64,000 bases of DNA from Ectopseudomonas composti (GTDB lineage Bacteria > Pseudomonadota > Gammaproteobacteria > Pseudomonadales > Pseudomonadaceae): contig NZ_FOWP01000001.1 of the NCBI RefSeq assembly GCF_900115475.1, positions 620,001 to 684,000 on the forward strand. The letters are read 5' to 3'. The notes under the pieces were generated by a model, which saw only the letters and a list, made by a program, of their open reading frames with translations, did no database searches and was not told the origin of the DNA. Within the stretch, counting starts at the first letter, position 1, and each line of letters opens with the position of its first letter. The position numbers and the translations under genes were made by a program. Shown here one piece after another: positions 1-15,172 of the stretch.

Positions 1-414
1 TGCCAGTCGATCCAGGCAGGCGACCTGCTGATCCGGGTAGAAGGCAAGCAGGATCAGGCAAATCTGTTCCTGGCGCTGGTACCCGCCGACCAGCAGGACT
101 GGCAGCCCAGCCTGCGTGAACTGCAGGGGACGGAAGCACCACTGCGACTGAGCGACCTGCCGCCCGGTCGCTATGCCGTACAGGTGTTCCAGGACAGCAA
201 CGGTAACGGCCAGCTGGATCTCAGCCCGCGTGGCATTCCGCAGGAACCCGTAGGGTTCTCCGGCAATCCGTCGCTCTTCGGCGGCAAACCCACACCCGGC
301 GACAGCCTGTTCGAGCATGGCACGACGGACAGCGTGATCAGCGTGCGTCTGATTCATCCGCGCAAGAAAAAGGAACCCGTGGCGCCGGTAGCACCTCGCA
401 ACGGTGATCGCTAG
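1..414 (+). CDS. DUF2141 domain protein, 3' part only
   Basis: Frame 1 is open from the first base of the window to a TAG at 412-414, so the true start and any signal peptide lie upstream. The visible 137 residues contain the DUF2141 hallmark: a YAVQVFQDSNGNGQLD stretch followed by GIPQEPVGFS, the loop rich in Asp, Asn and Gly seen in this beta-sandwich family of exported proteins. The C-terminus ends in a basic and proline-rich tail (KKKEPVAPVAP). The function of the family is unknown. The gene is convergent with hemE, which ends 37 bases away. Confidence 0.8.
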   Translation, partial: CQSIQAGDLLIRVEGKQDQANLFLALVPADQQDWQPSLRELQGTEAPLRLSDLPPGRYAVQVFQDSNGNGQLDLSPRGIPQEPVGFSGNPSLFGGKPTPGDSLFEHGTTDSVISVRLIHPRKKKEPVAPVAPRNGDR

Positions 415-450
415 CGGCCAAGCAAACTGGCCGGGCCGCCCGATTACCGC

Positions 451-1518
451 TTACTGGTGATACTGCGCGGACAGCTCGTGCACGGCCTCGAAAAAGGCGC
501 CCGCGTGGGCCGGGTCGACTTCCGGGGTGATGCCATGGCCGAGGTTGAACACATGGCCACTGCCAGCACCGTAGGCAGCGAGGATACGCGCCACCTCGGC
601 ACGAATCGCCGCCGGCTTGGCATAGAGCACCGCCGGGTCCATGTTGCCTTGCAGGGCGACCTTGGCACCGACACGGGCGCGAGCGCTGCCGATGTCGCAG
701 GTCCAGTCCAGACCCAGCGCTTCTGCGCCGGTGTCTGCCAGGGATTCGAGCCACAGGCCACCGCCCTTGGTGAACAGAATCACCGGTACACGGCGGCCAT
801 CATGCTCGCGAATCAGGCCGTCGACGATCTTCTTCATGTAGGCCAGGGAGAATTCCTGATAGGCCGCCGCCGATAGCGCACCGCCCCAGGAATCGAAGAT
901 CTGCACCGCCTGCGCACCGGCAAGGATCTGGCCGTTCAGATAAGCGGTGACCGACTGCGCCAGCTTGTCGAGCAGCGCGTGCAAGGCTTGCGGGTTGTCG
1001 TAGAGCATGGCCTTGGTCTTGCGGAAGTCCTTCGACGAGCCGCCTTCGACCATGTAGGTGGTCAGCGTCCACGGACTGCCGGAGAAGCCGATCAGCGGCA
1101 CGCGGCCATTGAGTTCACGACGAATGGTGCGCACGGCGTCCATCACGTAGCCCAGATCCTTCTCCGGGTCCGGCACGGGCAGTGCCTCGATGTCGGCCAG
1201 ACTGCTGACTACCTTCTTGAAACGCGGCCCCTCGCCCGTCTCGAAGTACAGGCCCTGGCCCATGGCATCGGGGATAGTGAGGATGTCGGAGAACAGGATC
1301 GCCGCATCCAGTTGTGGGTAGCGATCCAGCGGCTGGATGGTGACCTCGCAGGCCAGCTCCGGGTTCTTCATCAGGCTCACGAAATCGCCGGCCTTGGCCC
1401 GGGTCGCGCGGTATTCCGGCAGATAGCGACCGGCTTGGCGCATCATCCAGATCGGCGTGACGTCCACGGGTTGCTTGAGCAGGGCACGCAGGAAACGGTC
1501 GTTCTTCAGGGCGGTCAT
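451..1518 (-). CDS. hemE: Uroporphyrinogen decarboxylase
   Basis: Decarboxylates the four acetate side chains of uroporphyrinogen III to give coproporphyrinogen III in cytosolic heme synthesis. The protein has 355 residues, the normal length. URO-D signature 1 ([11 protein letters not shown]) spans residues 22-32 and signature 2 ([17 protein letters not shown]) lies near 144-160. Asp78 in LFSDIL is at the position of the catalytic aspartate. The start MTALKNDRF agrees with other pseudomonad HemE proteins. The gene follows the cyn operon terminator and appears to be transcribed separately. In P. aeruginosa hemE lies next to gltD (from memory); here the cyn genes separate them. Confidence 0.97.
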   Translation of the reverse strand: MTALKNDRFLRALLKQPVDVTPIWMMRQAGRYLPEYRATRAKAGDFVSLMKNPELACEVTIQPLDRYPQLDAAILFSDILTIPDAMGQGLYFETGEGPRFKKVVSSLADIEALPVPDPEKDLGYVMDAVRTIRRELNGRVPLIGFSGSPWTLTTYMVEGGSSKDFRKTKAMLYDNPQALHALLDKLAQSVTAYLNGQILAGAQAVQIFDSWGGALSAAAYQEFSLAYMKKIVDGLIREHDGRRVPVILFTKGGGLWLESLADTGAEALGLDWTCDIGSARARVGAKVALQGNMDPAVLYAKPAAIRAEVARILAAYGAGSGHVFNLGHGITPEVDPAHAGAFFEAVHELSAQYHQ

Positions 1519-1565
1519 GGCAGAGTCCTAGAAAAAAGTGCGGGCATTTTCGCAGAGCGCAAAAC

Positions 1566-1593
1566 AAAAGGCACGGCGGGTGCCGTGCCTTTT
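1566..1593 (-). terminator. Rho-independent terminator after cynS
   Basis: A perfect 12-bp stem, AAAAGGCACGGC at 1566-1577 pairing with GCCGTGCCTTTT at 1582-1593, encloses a 4-base loop. Read leftward it ends the cynABDS transcript 28 bases past the cynS stop, with the A-run giving the U-tract. It also insulates hemE, whose start is 47 bases further on. Confidence 0.85.
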
Positions 1594-1621
1594 GTCCATC
1601 GCGACGATATGCCGCGACAAT

Positions 1622-2062
1622 TCACCAGCTGCGATAGGGCAAAAACTTGCCATTTAGCACGATCTGCACGCGGTCACCCTTGGGGTCGGCGACGCGGGAA
1701 ATGTCCATGCTGAAGTCGATAGCACTCATGATGCCGTCGCCGAATTCTTCGTGGATCAGCTCTTTGATGGTCTCGCCATAGACGTTGATCATCTCGTAGA
1801 AGCGATAGATCAGCGGATCGGTGGGCACGGCCTTGTCCCAATGTTTGTGCGGGAACGCCTGCAGCGCAGCGGAGACTTCCTCCGGCAGCTCGAGGGTCTC
1901 GCACAGGGCGTCGGCGTTCACCTTGGGCATGCTGTTCATGCCCAGGCAGGCCGAAGTGGTCCACACCGGCGACATGCCGATGCCCTTGCCTATTTCCGCC
2001 CAATCCAGGCCGAGGCGCTCCTTGGCGGCGATGATGGTGCTACGCATTTCTTGCTTATCCAT
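1622..2062 (-). CDS. cynS: Cyanate hydratase (cyanase)
   Basis: Catalyses the bicarbonate-dependent breakdown of cyanate to ammonia and CO2 as a cytosolic homodecamer. The 146 residues are close to the E. coli length of 156. The catalytic triad known from E. coli (Arg96, Glu99, Ser122) is present as Arg87, Glu90 and Ser113 in YRFYEMINVYGE and GIMSAIDFSMDISRV. The N-terminal helical part resembles a DNA-binding fold but is not used as one in this family. The gene is last in cynA-cynB-cynD-cynS; its start overlaps the cynD stop by 8 bases, so translation is probably coupled. No carbonic anhydrase gene (cynT) is nearby to resupply bicarbonate. Confidence 0.96.
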   Translation of the reverse strand: MDKQEMRSTIIAAKERLGLDWAEIGKGIGMSPVWTTSACLGMNSMPKVNADALCETLELPEEVSAALQAFPHKHWDKAVPTDPLIYRFYEMINVYGETIKELIHEEFGDGIMSAIDFSMDISRVADPKGDRVQIVLNGKFLPYRSW

Positions 2063-2963
2063 GGTGAAACTCCTTCACGGGGGTCAGAGGTACGACTCTG
2101 GCGGCCGCTACCGGCTCGTCCAGGGCGGGGTTGATTTCGGGCGGGAAGCCTTGCTCGTCGGCCACGGTGCGGCCGCGCAGCTCGTGCGAACGGTTCACCA
2201 GAAAGTCCACGAGGTGATTGCGGATGCGGTAGTACGCCGGGTGATGAATCACCTGGTCGCGCTGGCGTGGCCGCGGCAGGTCGATGCGTACTGACTCGGC
2301 GATGCGCGCCTGCGGGCCATTGGTCATCAGCAGGATGCGATCGGAGAGCAGGATCGCTTCGTCGACGTCATGGGTGATCATGAACACCGTCTGCTTGGTG
2401 GCGCTCCAGATCTTGAGCAGCTCATCCTGGATCACCCCGCGGGTCAGCGCGTCCAGTGCACCGAAGGGCTCATCGAGCAGCAGCAACTGTGGCTGGGTGG
2501 CGAAGGCGCGGGCGATGCTCACGCGCTGGCGCATGCCGCCGGACAGTTGCGCCGGCTTGCGCGCCTCGGAACCGCCCAGGCCGACCATTTCCAGGTACTT
2601 GCGGCTGTGTGCACGGCGCTGCTCCTTCGACCACTGCGGAAAACGCGCGCGCACGCCGAACTCTACGTTCTCCAGCGCGCTGAGCCAGGGCAGCAGGCTG
2701 TAGTTCTGGAACACCACGCCACGTTCGAGGCTGGGCCCGGCGACTTCCTTGCCGGCCATTTCCAGCGTGCCTTCGCTGAAGCTGTCGAGCCCGGCCAGGG
2801 CGTTGAGGATGGTCGATTTGCCGCAACCGGAGTGACCGATGATGCAAACAAACTCGCCCTGGTCGAGACCGAAGCTGACGTCCTCGAAGACCGTCAGCGG
2901 CTCGCTGCCGGTCTGCGGGAAGCGCTTGGCCAGGCGGCGGGCATCGAGAAAATAACGGGACAT
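2055..2963 (-). CDS. cynD: ABC transporter ATP-binding protein, cyanate/nitrate type
   Basis: ATPase subunit of an uptake ABC transporter of the nitrate/sulfonate/taurine (NrtD/SsuB/TauB) group. In the 302 residues I see Walker A GHSGCGKST at 43-51, the signature LSGGMRQR at 140-147, Walker B LLLLDEP at 160-166 and the switch histidine in MITHDV near 198. The extra C-terminal ~60 residues beyond the nucleotide-binding domain resemble NrtD proteins. The substrate cannot be read from this subunit. Cyanate is inferred from cynS, which overlaps its stop, and from the cynFABDS order I recall for P. pseudoalcaligenes CECT5344. Nitrate or another small anion is the main alternative. Confidence 0.85.
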   Translation of the reverse strand: MSRYFLDARRLAKRFPQTGSEPLTVFEDVSFGLDQGEFVCIIGHSGCGKSTILNALAGLDSFSEGTLEMAGKEVAGPSLERGVVFQNYSLLPWLSALENVEFGVRARFPQWSKEQRRAHSRKYLEMVGLGGSEARKPAQLSGGMRQRVSIARAFATQPQLLLLDEPFGALDALTRGVIQDELLKIWSATKQTVFMITHDVDEAILLSDRILLMTNGPQARIAESVRIDLPRPRQRDQVIHHPAYYRIRNHLVDFLVNRSHELRGRTVADEQGFPPEINPALDEPVAAARVVPLTPVKEFHHG

Positions 2964-2967
2964 GACA

Positions 2968-3807
2968 TCACTCCTGGTAGCTGACGAGACGGGCGACGCT
3001 GCCCAGCAGAAGGTCGAGCAACATGCCGACCACGCCGATCATCAGAATCGAGAAGATCACGCTGGCCAGGTTGAGGTTGTTCCACTCGTTCCACACGTAG
3101 TAGCCAATGCCGGTGCCACCGACGAGCATCTCGGCGGCGACGATCACCAGCCAGGCGATGCCCACCGAGATGCGCATGCCAGTGAGAATGGTCGGCATGG
3201 CCGCCGGCAGGATCACGCTGAACGCCGTGCGCAGTGGGCTCAGTTCATGGGTGCGGGCGACGTTGATCCAGTCGCGACGCACGCCAGCCACACCGAAGGC
3301 GGTGTTGAGCAACATTGGCCACACCGAGCAGATGAAGATCACGAAGATCGCCGAGGTCTGCGAATCCTTAATTACGAACAGCGCCAACGGCATCCAGGCC
3401 AGTGGCGAGATCGGCCGCAGAATCTGGATGAAGGGGTTGAGCGCGCGGTACATCAGCGGCGACATACCGATGACAAAGCCGACCGGGATCGCCACCAGCG
3501 CCGCCAGCAGGTAGCCGATCAGCACCCGGTACAGCGAATGCGCGAGCTGGATGCCGATGCCCTTGTCGTTCGGCCCGTTGTCATAGAACGGCTGGCTGAG
3601 CTCGGCGTAGGCATGCGCCAGCACCACCGAAGGCGGCGGCACCCGTGCTTCCTGCTCGGCTTCGCCCATCAGCAGGGCGTATTCGTCATCGGCACTGACC
3701 GCCACGCTGGCAGGCACTCGGCAGAGCACCTCCCAGATGGCGAGCAGCAGCACCAGCAACACCGCGGAGAGAATCGCCGCGCGCAGGGAAACGGACGCTT
3801 TCATCAC
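2968..3807 (-). CDS. cynB: ABC transporter permease, cyanate/nitrate type
   Basis: Inner-membrane permease (BPD_transp_1 family, NrtB/SsuC-like) of 279 residues. An N-terminal membrane helix (residues 8-26) is followed by a periplasmic stretch of about 60 residues and then the five-helix core. The EAA-type loop that contacts the ATPase is around residues 205-225 (VARTHELSPLRTAFSVILPAAMPTILTG). The start overlaps the cynA stop by 4 bases (ATGA) and cynD begins 4 bases after the stop, so the three transporter genes form one tightly packed operon with cynS. Confidence 0.85.
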   Translation of the reverse strand: MMKASVSLRAAILSAVLLVLLLAIWEVLCRVPASVAVSADDEYALLMGEAEQEARVPPPSVVLAHAYAELSQPFYDNGPNDKGIGIQLAHSLYRVLIGYLLAALVAIPVGFVIGMSPLMYRALNPFIQILRPISPLAWMPLALFVIKDSQTSAIFVIFICSVWPMLLNTAFGVAGVRRDWINVARTHELSPLRTAFSVILPAAMPTILTGMRISVGIAWLVIVAAEMLVGGTGIGYYVWNEWNNLNLASVIFSILMIGVVGMLLDLLLGSVARLVSYQE

Positions 3808-5171
3808 GACCTCCGCATGGCGAAGCTGGCCAGATAACCGTCCGGATCAGCCGGGTCGAAGGGTTTGCCCATCACGCTGAAGGACTTGTAGGCATCGGCC
3901 GGTACCGGCAGACCGAGTTCCTTCATCACCTTGCCGGCGTCAGCCGCAAGGAACACCCGCTCGGCGATGTTGCGGTAGTCGATATCGCCCTGTAGATAGC
4001 CCCAGCGTTTCATCTGGGTGAGGATCCACACCGCCATCGACTGCCAGGGGAACGGATCGAAGTCGATGCGCTGCGGCTCGTCATGGATGTTGCCCAGGCC
4101 ATCGGCGTAGCGCCCACTGAGCACCTGCTGCACCACCGGCACCGGCTGGTTGAGGTAGTTGCGGGTCGAGATCGCCTCGGCCACCGCCTTGCGGTTCTCG
4201 GCCTTGGAGGAGTATTGCGTGGCGTCGATCAGCGCATGCAGCAAAGCGCTGTAGGTATTGGGGTTCTCGTTGACGAAGCGCTGGCTGCAGGCGAAGGCGC
4301 AGCACGGATGGCCTGGCCACAGCTCCTTGGTCAGCAGGTGGATGAAGCCGACTTTCTCCCACACCGCGCGCTGGTTAAACGGATCCGGCGAGAGGAAGCC
4401 ATCGAGGTTGCCAGCACGCAGGTTGGCGACCATCTCCGGTGGTGGAACCACGCGGATTTGAATGTCGCGATCCGGGTCCAGACCGTGCTCGGCGACGTAA
4501 TAGCGCAGCAGGAAGTTGTGCATCGAGTATTCGAACGGCACACCGAAGCGCATGCCCTTCCACAGCTTCGGATCGCGCTTGTCCTGGTGCTGCATGCCGA
4601 GCACGATGGCCTGGCCGTTGACGTTTTCCAGCGCCGGCATGACGAAGGGCGTCTGCGTCGAACCCAGCCCCAGGCTGATGGCCAGCGGCATCGGCGAAAG
4701 CATGTGCGAGGCGTCGTATTCGCCAGCCAGCGACTTGTCGCGCGCCACCGCCCAGCCGGCGGTCTTCACCGTTTCCACCTCCAACCCGTACTTGGCGTAG
4801 AAGCCCATCGGCTCGGCCATGATGATCGGCGTGGCGCAGGTGATGGGCACGAAGCCAATCTTCAGCTTGGTCTTCTCCAACGGACCGAGGCTGTCCTTGA
4901 CTGCCGCCTTGACCGCATCCAGCGGAATCATGCTGCCCAGAATCGCCGCCGCGACACCGCCACCGATCATTCCCATGAAACTGCGCCGGGAGAAATCGTT
5001 ATGGCCGAACACACCGCGCACGATGGCGTTCTCCACGGCGCGATCGAGCATGGCTTCGCTGCTATCGGGCAGCGCAGCGGCACTCGGCGTGCAACGCTGA
5101 CAGGCACACCCGGCGGCATGGGACAGCTCGCTGTCGGGGCTGAATGGGTCGTCCAGGCTGTTGACGCTCAT
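3804..5171 (-). CDS. cynA: ABC transporter substrate-binding protein with Tat signal
   Basis: NrtA/CmpA-like anion-binding protein of 455 residues, the periplasmic component of the CynABD importer. I start at 5171 (MSVNSLDD) because AGGAG lies 8 bases upstream; an ATG at 5201 has no comparable site. The export signal is twin-arginine: SRRSFM at residues 61-66 followed by a hydrophobic segment (IGGGVAAAILGSMI). It is unusual in being preceded by about 60 residues containing a C-x-C-x2-C cluster (Cys22, Cys24, Cys27). The binding domain then runs to the C-terminus. Export would need the Tat translocase, encoded at 47635-49007. Cyanate as ligand is inferred from the operon. Confidence 0.82.
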   Translation of the reverse strand: MSVNSLDDPFSPDSELSHAAGCACQRCTPSAAALPDSSEAMLDRAVENAIVRGVFGHNDFSRRSFMGMIGGGVAAAILGSMIPLDAVKAAVKDSLGPLEKTKLKIGFVPITCATPIIMAEPMGFYAKYGLEVETVKTAGWAVARDKSLAGEYDASHMLSPMPLAISLGLGSTQTPFVMPALENVNGQAIVLGMQHQDKRDPKLWKGMRFGVPFEYSMHNFLLRYYVAEHGLDPDRDIQIRVVPPPEMVANLRAGNLDGFLSPDPFNQRAVWEKVGFIHLLTKELWPGHPCCAFACSQRFVNENPNTYSALLHALIDATQYSSKAENRKAVAEAISTRNYLNQPVPVVQQVLSGRYADGLGNIHDEPQRIDFDPFPWQSMAVWILTQMKRWGYLQGDIDYRNIAERVFLAADAGKVMKELGLPVPADAYKSFSVMGKPFDPADPDGYLASFAMRRS

Positions 5172-5259
5172 CGTGATCACTCCTGCGATGGCCTGCCCCA
5201 TATTGGTGAGGCGGGCGCTGACTGGGCTGGGCCATTGCTGGCCGGTTCATGTCAGCTAT

Positions 5260-5275
5260 TGCAGGAGCTGTACCA
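5260..5275 (-). promoter_or_regulatory. Sigma-54 (-24/-12) promoter for cynABDS
   Basis: On the minus strand the sequence reads TGGTACA-GCTC-CTGCA, close to the consensus TGGCACG-N4-TTGCA, with the invariant GG and GC exactly 10 bases apart. Transcription would start near 5249, leaving a leader of about 78 bases before cynA. Its partner would be the divergent sigma-54 activator CynF. The match is seen directly; use in vivo is inferred. Confidence 0.7.
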
Positions 5276-5332
5276 GCTCGAAAATAGAAATAAGCAATTG
5301 AAAAATAAAGACTTTTAACAATTCTTATAAAT

Positions 5333-5386
5333 ACGAAATTTCGTCATTCACGAGAGTTCGTCAGCTGGGAAAACGATATTTCGTCA
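5333..5386. promoter_or_regulatory. Candidate CynF enhancer sites (TTCGTCA repeats and palindrome)
   Basis: TTCGTCA occurs three times in the same orientation at 5340-5346, 5357-5363 and 5380-5386. The first copy forms part of the perfect 12-base palindrome ACGAAATTTCGT (5333-5344). The second and third extend to TTCGTCARCTGG. They lie about 85-135 bases upstream of the cynA start site, the usual distance for sigma-54 activator sites, and an AT-rich stretch (about 5279-5332) suited to DNA bending lies between. The last copy abuts the candidate cynF promoter. Binding by CynF is an inference from position. Confidence 0.55.
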
Positions 5387-5388
5387 AC

Positions 5389-5404
5389 TGGCACGCCCTT
5401 TGGA
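5389..5404 (+). promoter_or_regulatory. Degenerate -24/-12 element before cynF
   Basis: TGGCACG-CCCT-TTGGA matches the -24 half of the sigma-54 consensus perfectly, but the -12 dinucleotide is GG instead of GC. It would place transcription start near 5415, 25 bases before the cynF ATG. It could be a weak autoregulated promoter or only a binding site; the mismatch at an otherwise invariant base keeps confidence low. Confidence 0.35.
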
Positions 5405-5439
5405 TAACGACCTGAAAGGCCAATCCCGAGAGCTCCGCG

Positions 5440-8786
<3,347 letters not shown>

Positions 8787-8793
8787 TTACAGC

Positions 8794-8889
8794 AGCGGCA
8801 AGCTTCAAGCTGCAAGCTGCAAGACAATCACGTTGTATCGACAAGCCCGGAGCTGCTTTTAACTTGCAGCTTGGGGCTTGTCGCTTGCG
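8794..8889. repeat. REP-like inverted repeat between gltB and gltD
   Basis: Two opposed arms of a short palindromic family fill the operon gap. The left arm (8794-8823) is built on CAAGCTTCAAGCTGCAAG and the right arm (8862-8889) on CTTGCAGCTTGGGGCTTG. The transcript could form a long imperfect hairpin. The same family reappears at 30909-30931 before argS. Being intra-operonic, it may affect mRNA stability or the GltB to GltD ratio; that role is inferred. Confidence 0.7.
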
Positions 8890-8892
8890 GCT

Positions 8893-13341
<4,449 letters not shown>

Positions 13342-13451
13342 AGGGGAACTCTCACCAGGCTGCCTAAACATCAGGCAAATTACTTTCTAATTCAATTACT
13401 TAAACCCGAAAAGCGGGCACGGGCCAGCTTTGCGTGGGCAAAAGGGAGGTC

Positions 13452-13480
13452 ATTGTACATATCCCCCCATGGCGTCACAA
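13452..13480 (-). promoter_or_regulatory. Candidate sigma-70 promoter for gltBD
   Basis: On the minus strand, TTGTGA (13475-13480) and TACAAT (13452-13457) are separated by exactly 17 bases. The start would be near 13445, giving a leader of about 100 bases before gltB. The -35 element is embedded in the palindrome described in the next entry. Confidence 0.55.
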
Positions 13481-13492
13481 ATTTTCGTGACG
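13473..13492. promoter_or_regulatory. Palindrome over the gltB -35 element
   Basis: CGTCAC (13473-13478) and GTGACG (13487-13492) form a perfect 6-bp inverted repeat around an AT-rich 8-base centre. An outer C-run/G-run pair (13463-13468 and 13494-13498) extends the potential pairing. The placement across the -35 hexamer is typical of an operator. The regulator is unknown. Confidence 0.5.
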
Positions 13493-13578
13493 AGGGGGTG
13501 AAAATTAATGTCGCAAAAACGAAGGATAAGACCGCGAGGTCGTGCTAACGACCAGGCGGTCATCTTGCGACAGAGCGC

Positions 13579-15162
13579 TTAGCGACTCATTTCCTGCTGG
13601 ATACTGCCCAAGGTACGAGGCCAGGGCTTGCCCGCCTGCAGCTTGGCAGGCAGGGTTTTCACAGCCGCCTGAGCCGCGTCGCGACTGGAAAAACTACCAT
13701 AGGTCAGTACATACAGCGGCTGCCCCTGGTGGATCTTCTTGAAGTAGCGGTATTCGCCGCCACCCTCGCGCACCAGCGCCTGAATATTGGCCTCCGAGCG
13801 CGAACCGACTACCTGCAAGGCATAGCGCGACGCCGATTGCTGCGCGTACCAGCTACCCGAGGCAGCACTCGGGGTAGCAGCCGGGGCGGGGGCAGGCTTG
13901 GCTGCCGGCGCAGGGGACGGAGTCACCGGCTTCGGCGCAGCAGACTCAGGCTGCTTCGCAGGTACAGATGCAGGTGCAGGTGCAGGTGCAGGTGCAGGTG
14001 CAGGTGCAGGTGCAGGTGCAGGTGCAGCAGCGATTGGAGCCGTCGGCGCGGTCACTGTCGAGGGCTCAGGCGATGCCGGTGGCTCGAAGCTGTCCAACTC
14101 CTCACCCGCCGCTTCAGCCAGCGGCTGGCGAATCACCGTCTGCGACTCTCCCACCAATGGCAACGGCAGCGGCTGGCTGGCGCCCGCAAATTCAATGGCG
14201 GGTGCACGGCTCTCGGCAGCCGGGGCCTGCGCCGCCCCTTCAGCCTCTACGGCTGGTGCAGAGGACTGCAGAGGCAATGAGGTGTTGCTGGCAACCGGCG
14301 CAGATGAAGTGGATTCGCGACCCTGCATGAACCACGCAGCGGCAACGCCCACCAACACGACAGCCAATGCCAGCAGATGCTTCTTCGGCAACGCGAAGCC
14401 GCCACCCGGCCCGCGCCCAGCGGAACGCTGCGCGAGCATCTGCTCAACTAGCAGCTCGCGAGCCTCCTGATTGATCGCCCCTGGCCAGCCCTGAGAGCGT
14501 GCATGGATATCTTCGATCTGCTCCTCGGCCAGCAGATCGATATCCTGACCAGCACCCTGGAGTCGCTGCGCCAGATATTCACGCGTCTCGTCCTCACCAT
14601 AGGGCTGCAGCTCGATGGCGTGATAGCACTCTTCACCGCCCGCCAAAGCCTCCAGCCGAGCCAGCAGCTCCTGCTCGGCGAACAGAAAGACATGAGGACG
14701 CCCCTCGTCCCCACCCGCAGCAAGCACCAACAGATTTTTCAGGGCCACGTCGTCCAACTGATCCGCGTCATCGATCAGCAGATAAACTTCCTGCCCCGTC
14801 AGCGCCAACTGCCCGACTTGCGCCAGAATCGAGCGCACATCGGCTTGTGCGATGGACAAGCCTTGCGCCACTTGACGCAGCAGCGCCTCACTACCGGTAA
14901 CACCCTGAGCGACGACGACACTCTGCACCGCCTGCTTGTTGGTGCTAGCGACCAATGCCTGTCGCAACAGCGTTTTACCACTGCCCTCAGGCCCAACTAC
15001 CGCCAGCAGGAGCTGACTGTATCGCGCGAGATGGTGCAACTGCCCCAACACCGGCTTGCGCTGGGCCGGGAAGAACTTGAAGCCGGGTACGCGCGGCGCA
15101 AACGGGTCGTGACTGAACTGGTAATGGGCCAGGAAAGCTTCATCAGCATGCAAACTGGTCAT
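13579..15162 (-). CDS. damX: DamX-like AAA ATPase with C-terminal SPOR domain
   Basis: The 527-residue inner-membrane protein is encoded between aroB and gltB. Residues 1-255 form a cytoplasmic ExeA/GspA-type AAA domain with Walker A GPEGSGKT at 57-64 and Walker B VYLLIDDAD at 126-134. A single membrane helix spans 262-279. A proline- and alanine-rich periplasmic linker follows, including an (AP)n run at about 380-398, and the SPOR domain lies at about 443-518. SPOR domains bind denuded septal peptidoglycan, so a cell-division role is likely. E. coli DamX is also followed from aroB, but the ATPase part here is more complete than in E. coli, as I recall. Confidence 0.85.
   Translation of the reverse strand: MTSLHADEAFLAHYQFSHDPFAPRVPGFKFFPAQRKPVLGQLHHLARYSQLLLAVVGPEGSGKTLLRQALVASTNKQAVQSVVVAQGVTGSEALLRQVAQGLSIAQADVRSILAQVGQLALTGQEVYLLIDDADQLDDVALKNLLVLAAGGDEGRPHVFLFAEQELLARLEALAGGEECYHAIELQPYGEDETREYLAQRLQGAGQDIDLLAEEQIEDIHARSQGWPGAINQEARELLVEQMLAQRSAGRGPGGGFALPKKHLLALAVVLVGVAAAWFMQGRESTSSAPVASNTSLPLQSSAPAVEAEGAAQAPAAESRAPAIEFAGASQPLPLPLVGESQTVIRQPLAEAAGEELDSFEPPASPEPSTVTAPTAPIAAAPAPAPAPAPAPAPAPAPASVPAKQPESAAPKPVTPSPAPAAKPAPAPAATPSAASGSWYAQQSASRYALQVVGSRSEANIQALVREGGGEYRYFKKIHQGQPLYVLTYGSFSSRDAAQAAVKTLPAKLQAGKPWPRTLGSIQQEMSR
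13970..14027 (-). repeat. Hexanucleotide microsatellite in damX
   Basis: Nine perfect tandem copies of GCAGGT (13970-14023) plus a partial tenth encode the (Ala-Pro)n part of the DamX periplasmic linker. Because the unit is two codons long, slippage would change linker length without shifting the frame. Confidence 0.95.
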
Positions 15163-15172
15163 GAATCACTCT

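Noticed and set aside
2055..5171. Calling the transporter a nitrate (Nrt) system
   Set aside because: Sequence alone cannot exclude it, but overlap with cynS, the divergent cynF and absence of nitrate or nitrite reductase genes favour cyanate.
13970..14027. The GCAGGT tract as a CRISPR or minisatellite locus
   Set aside because: There are no spacers; it is a simple coding repeat for an Ala-Pro linker.
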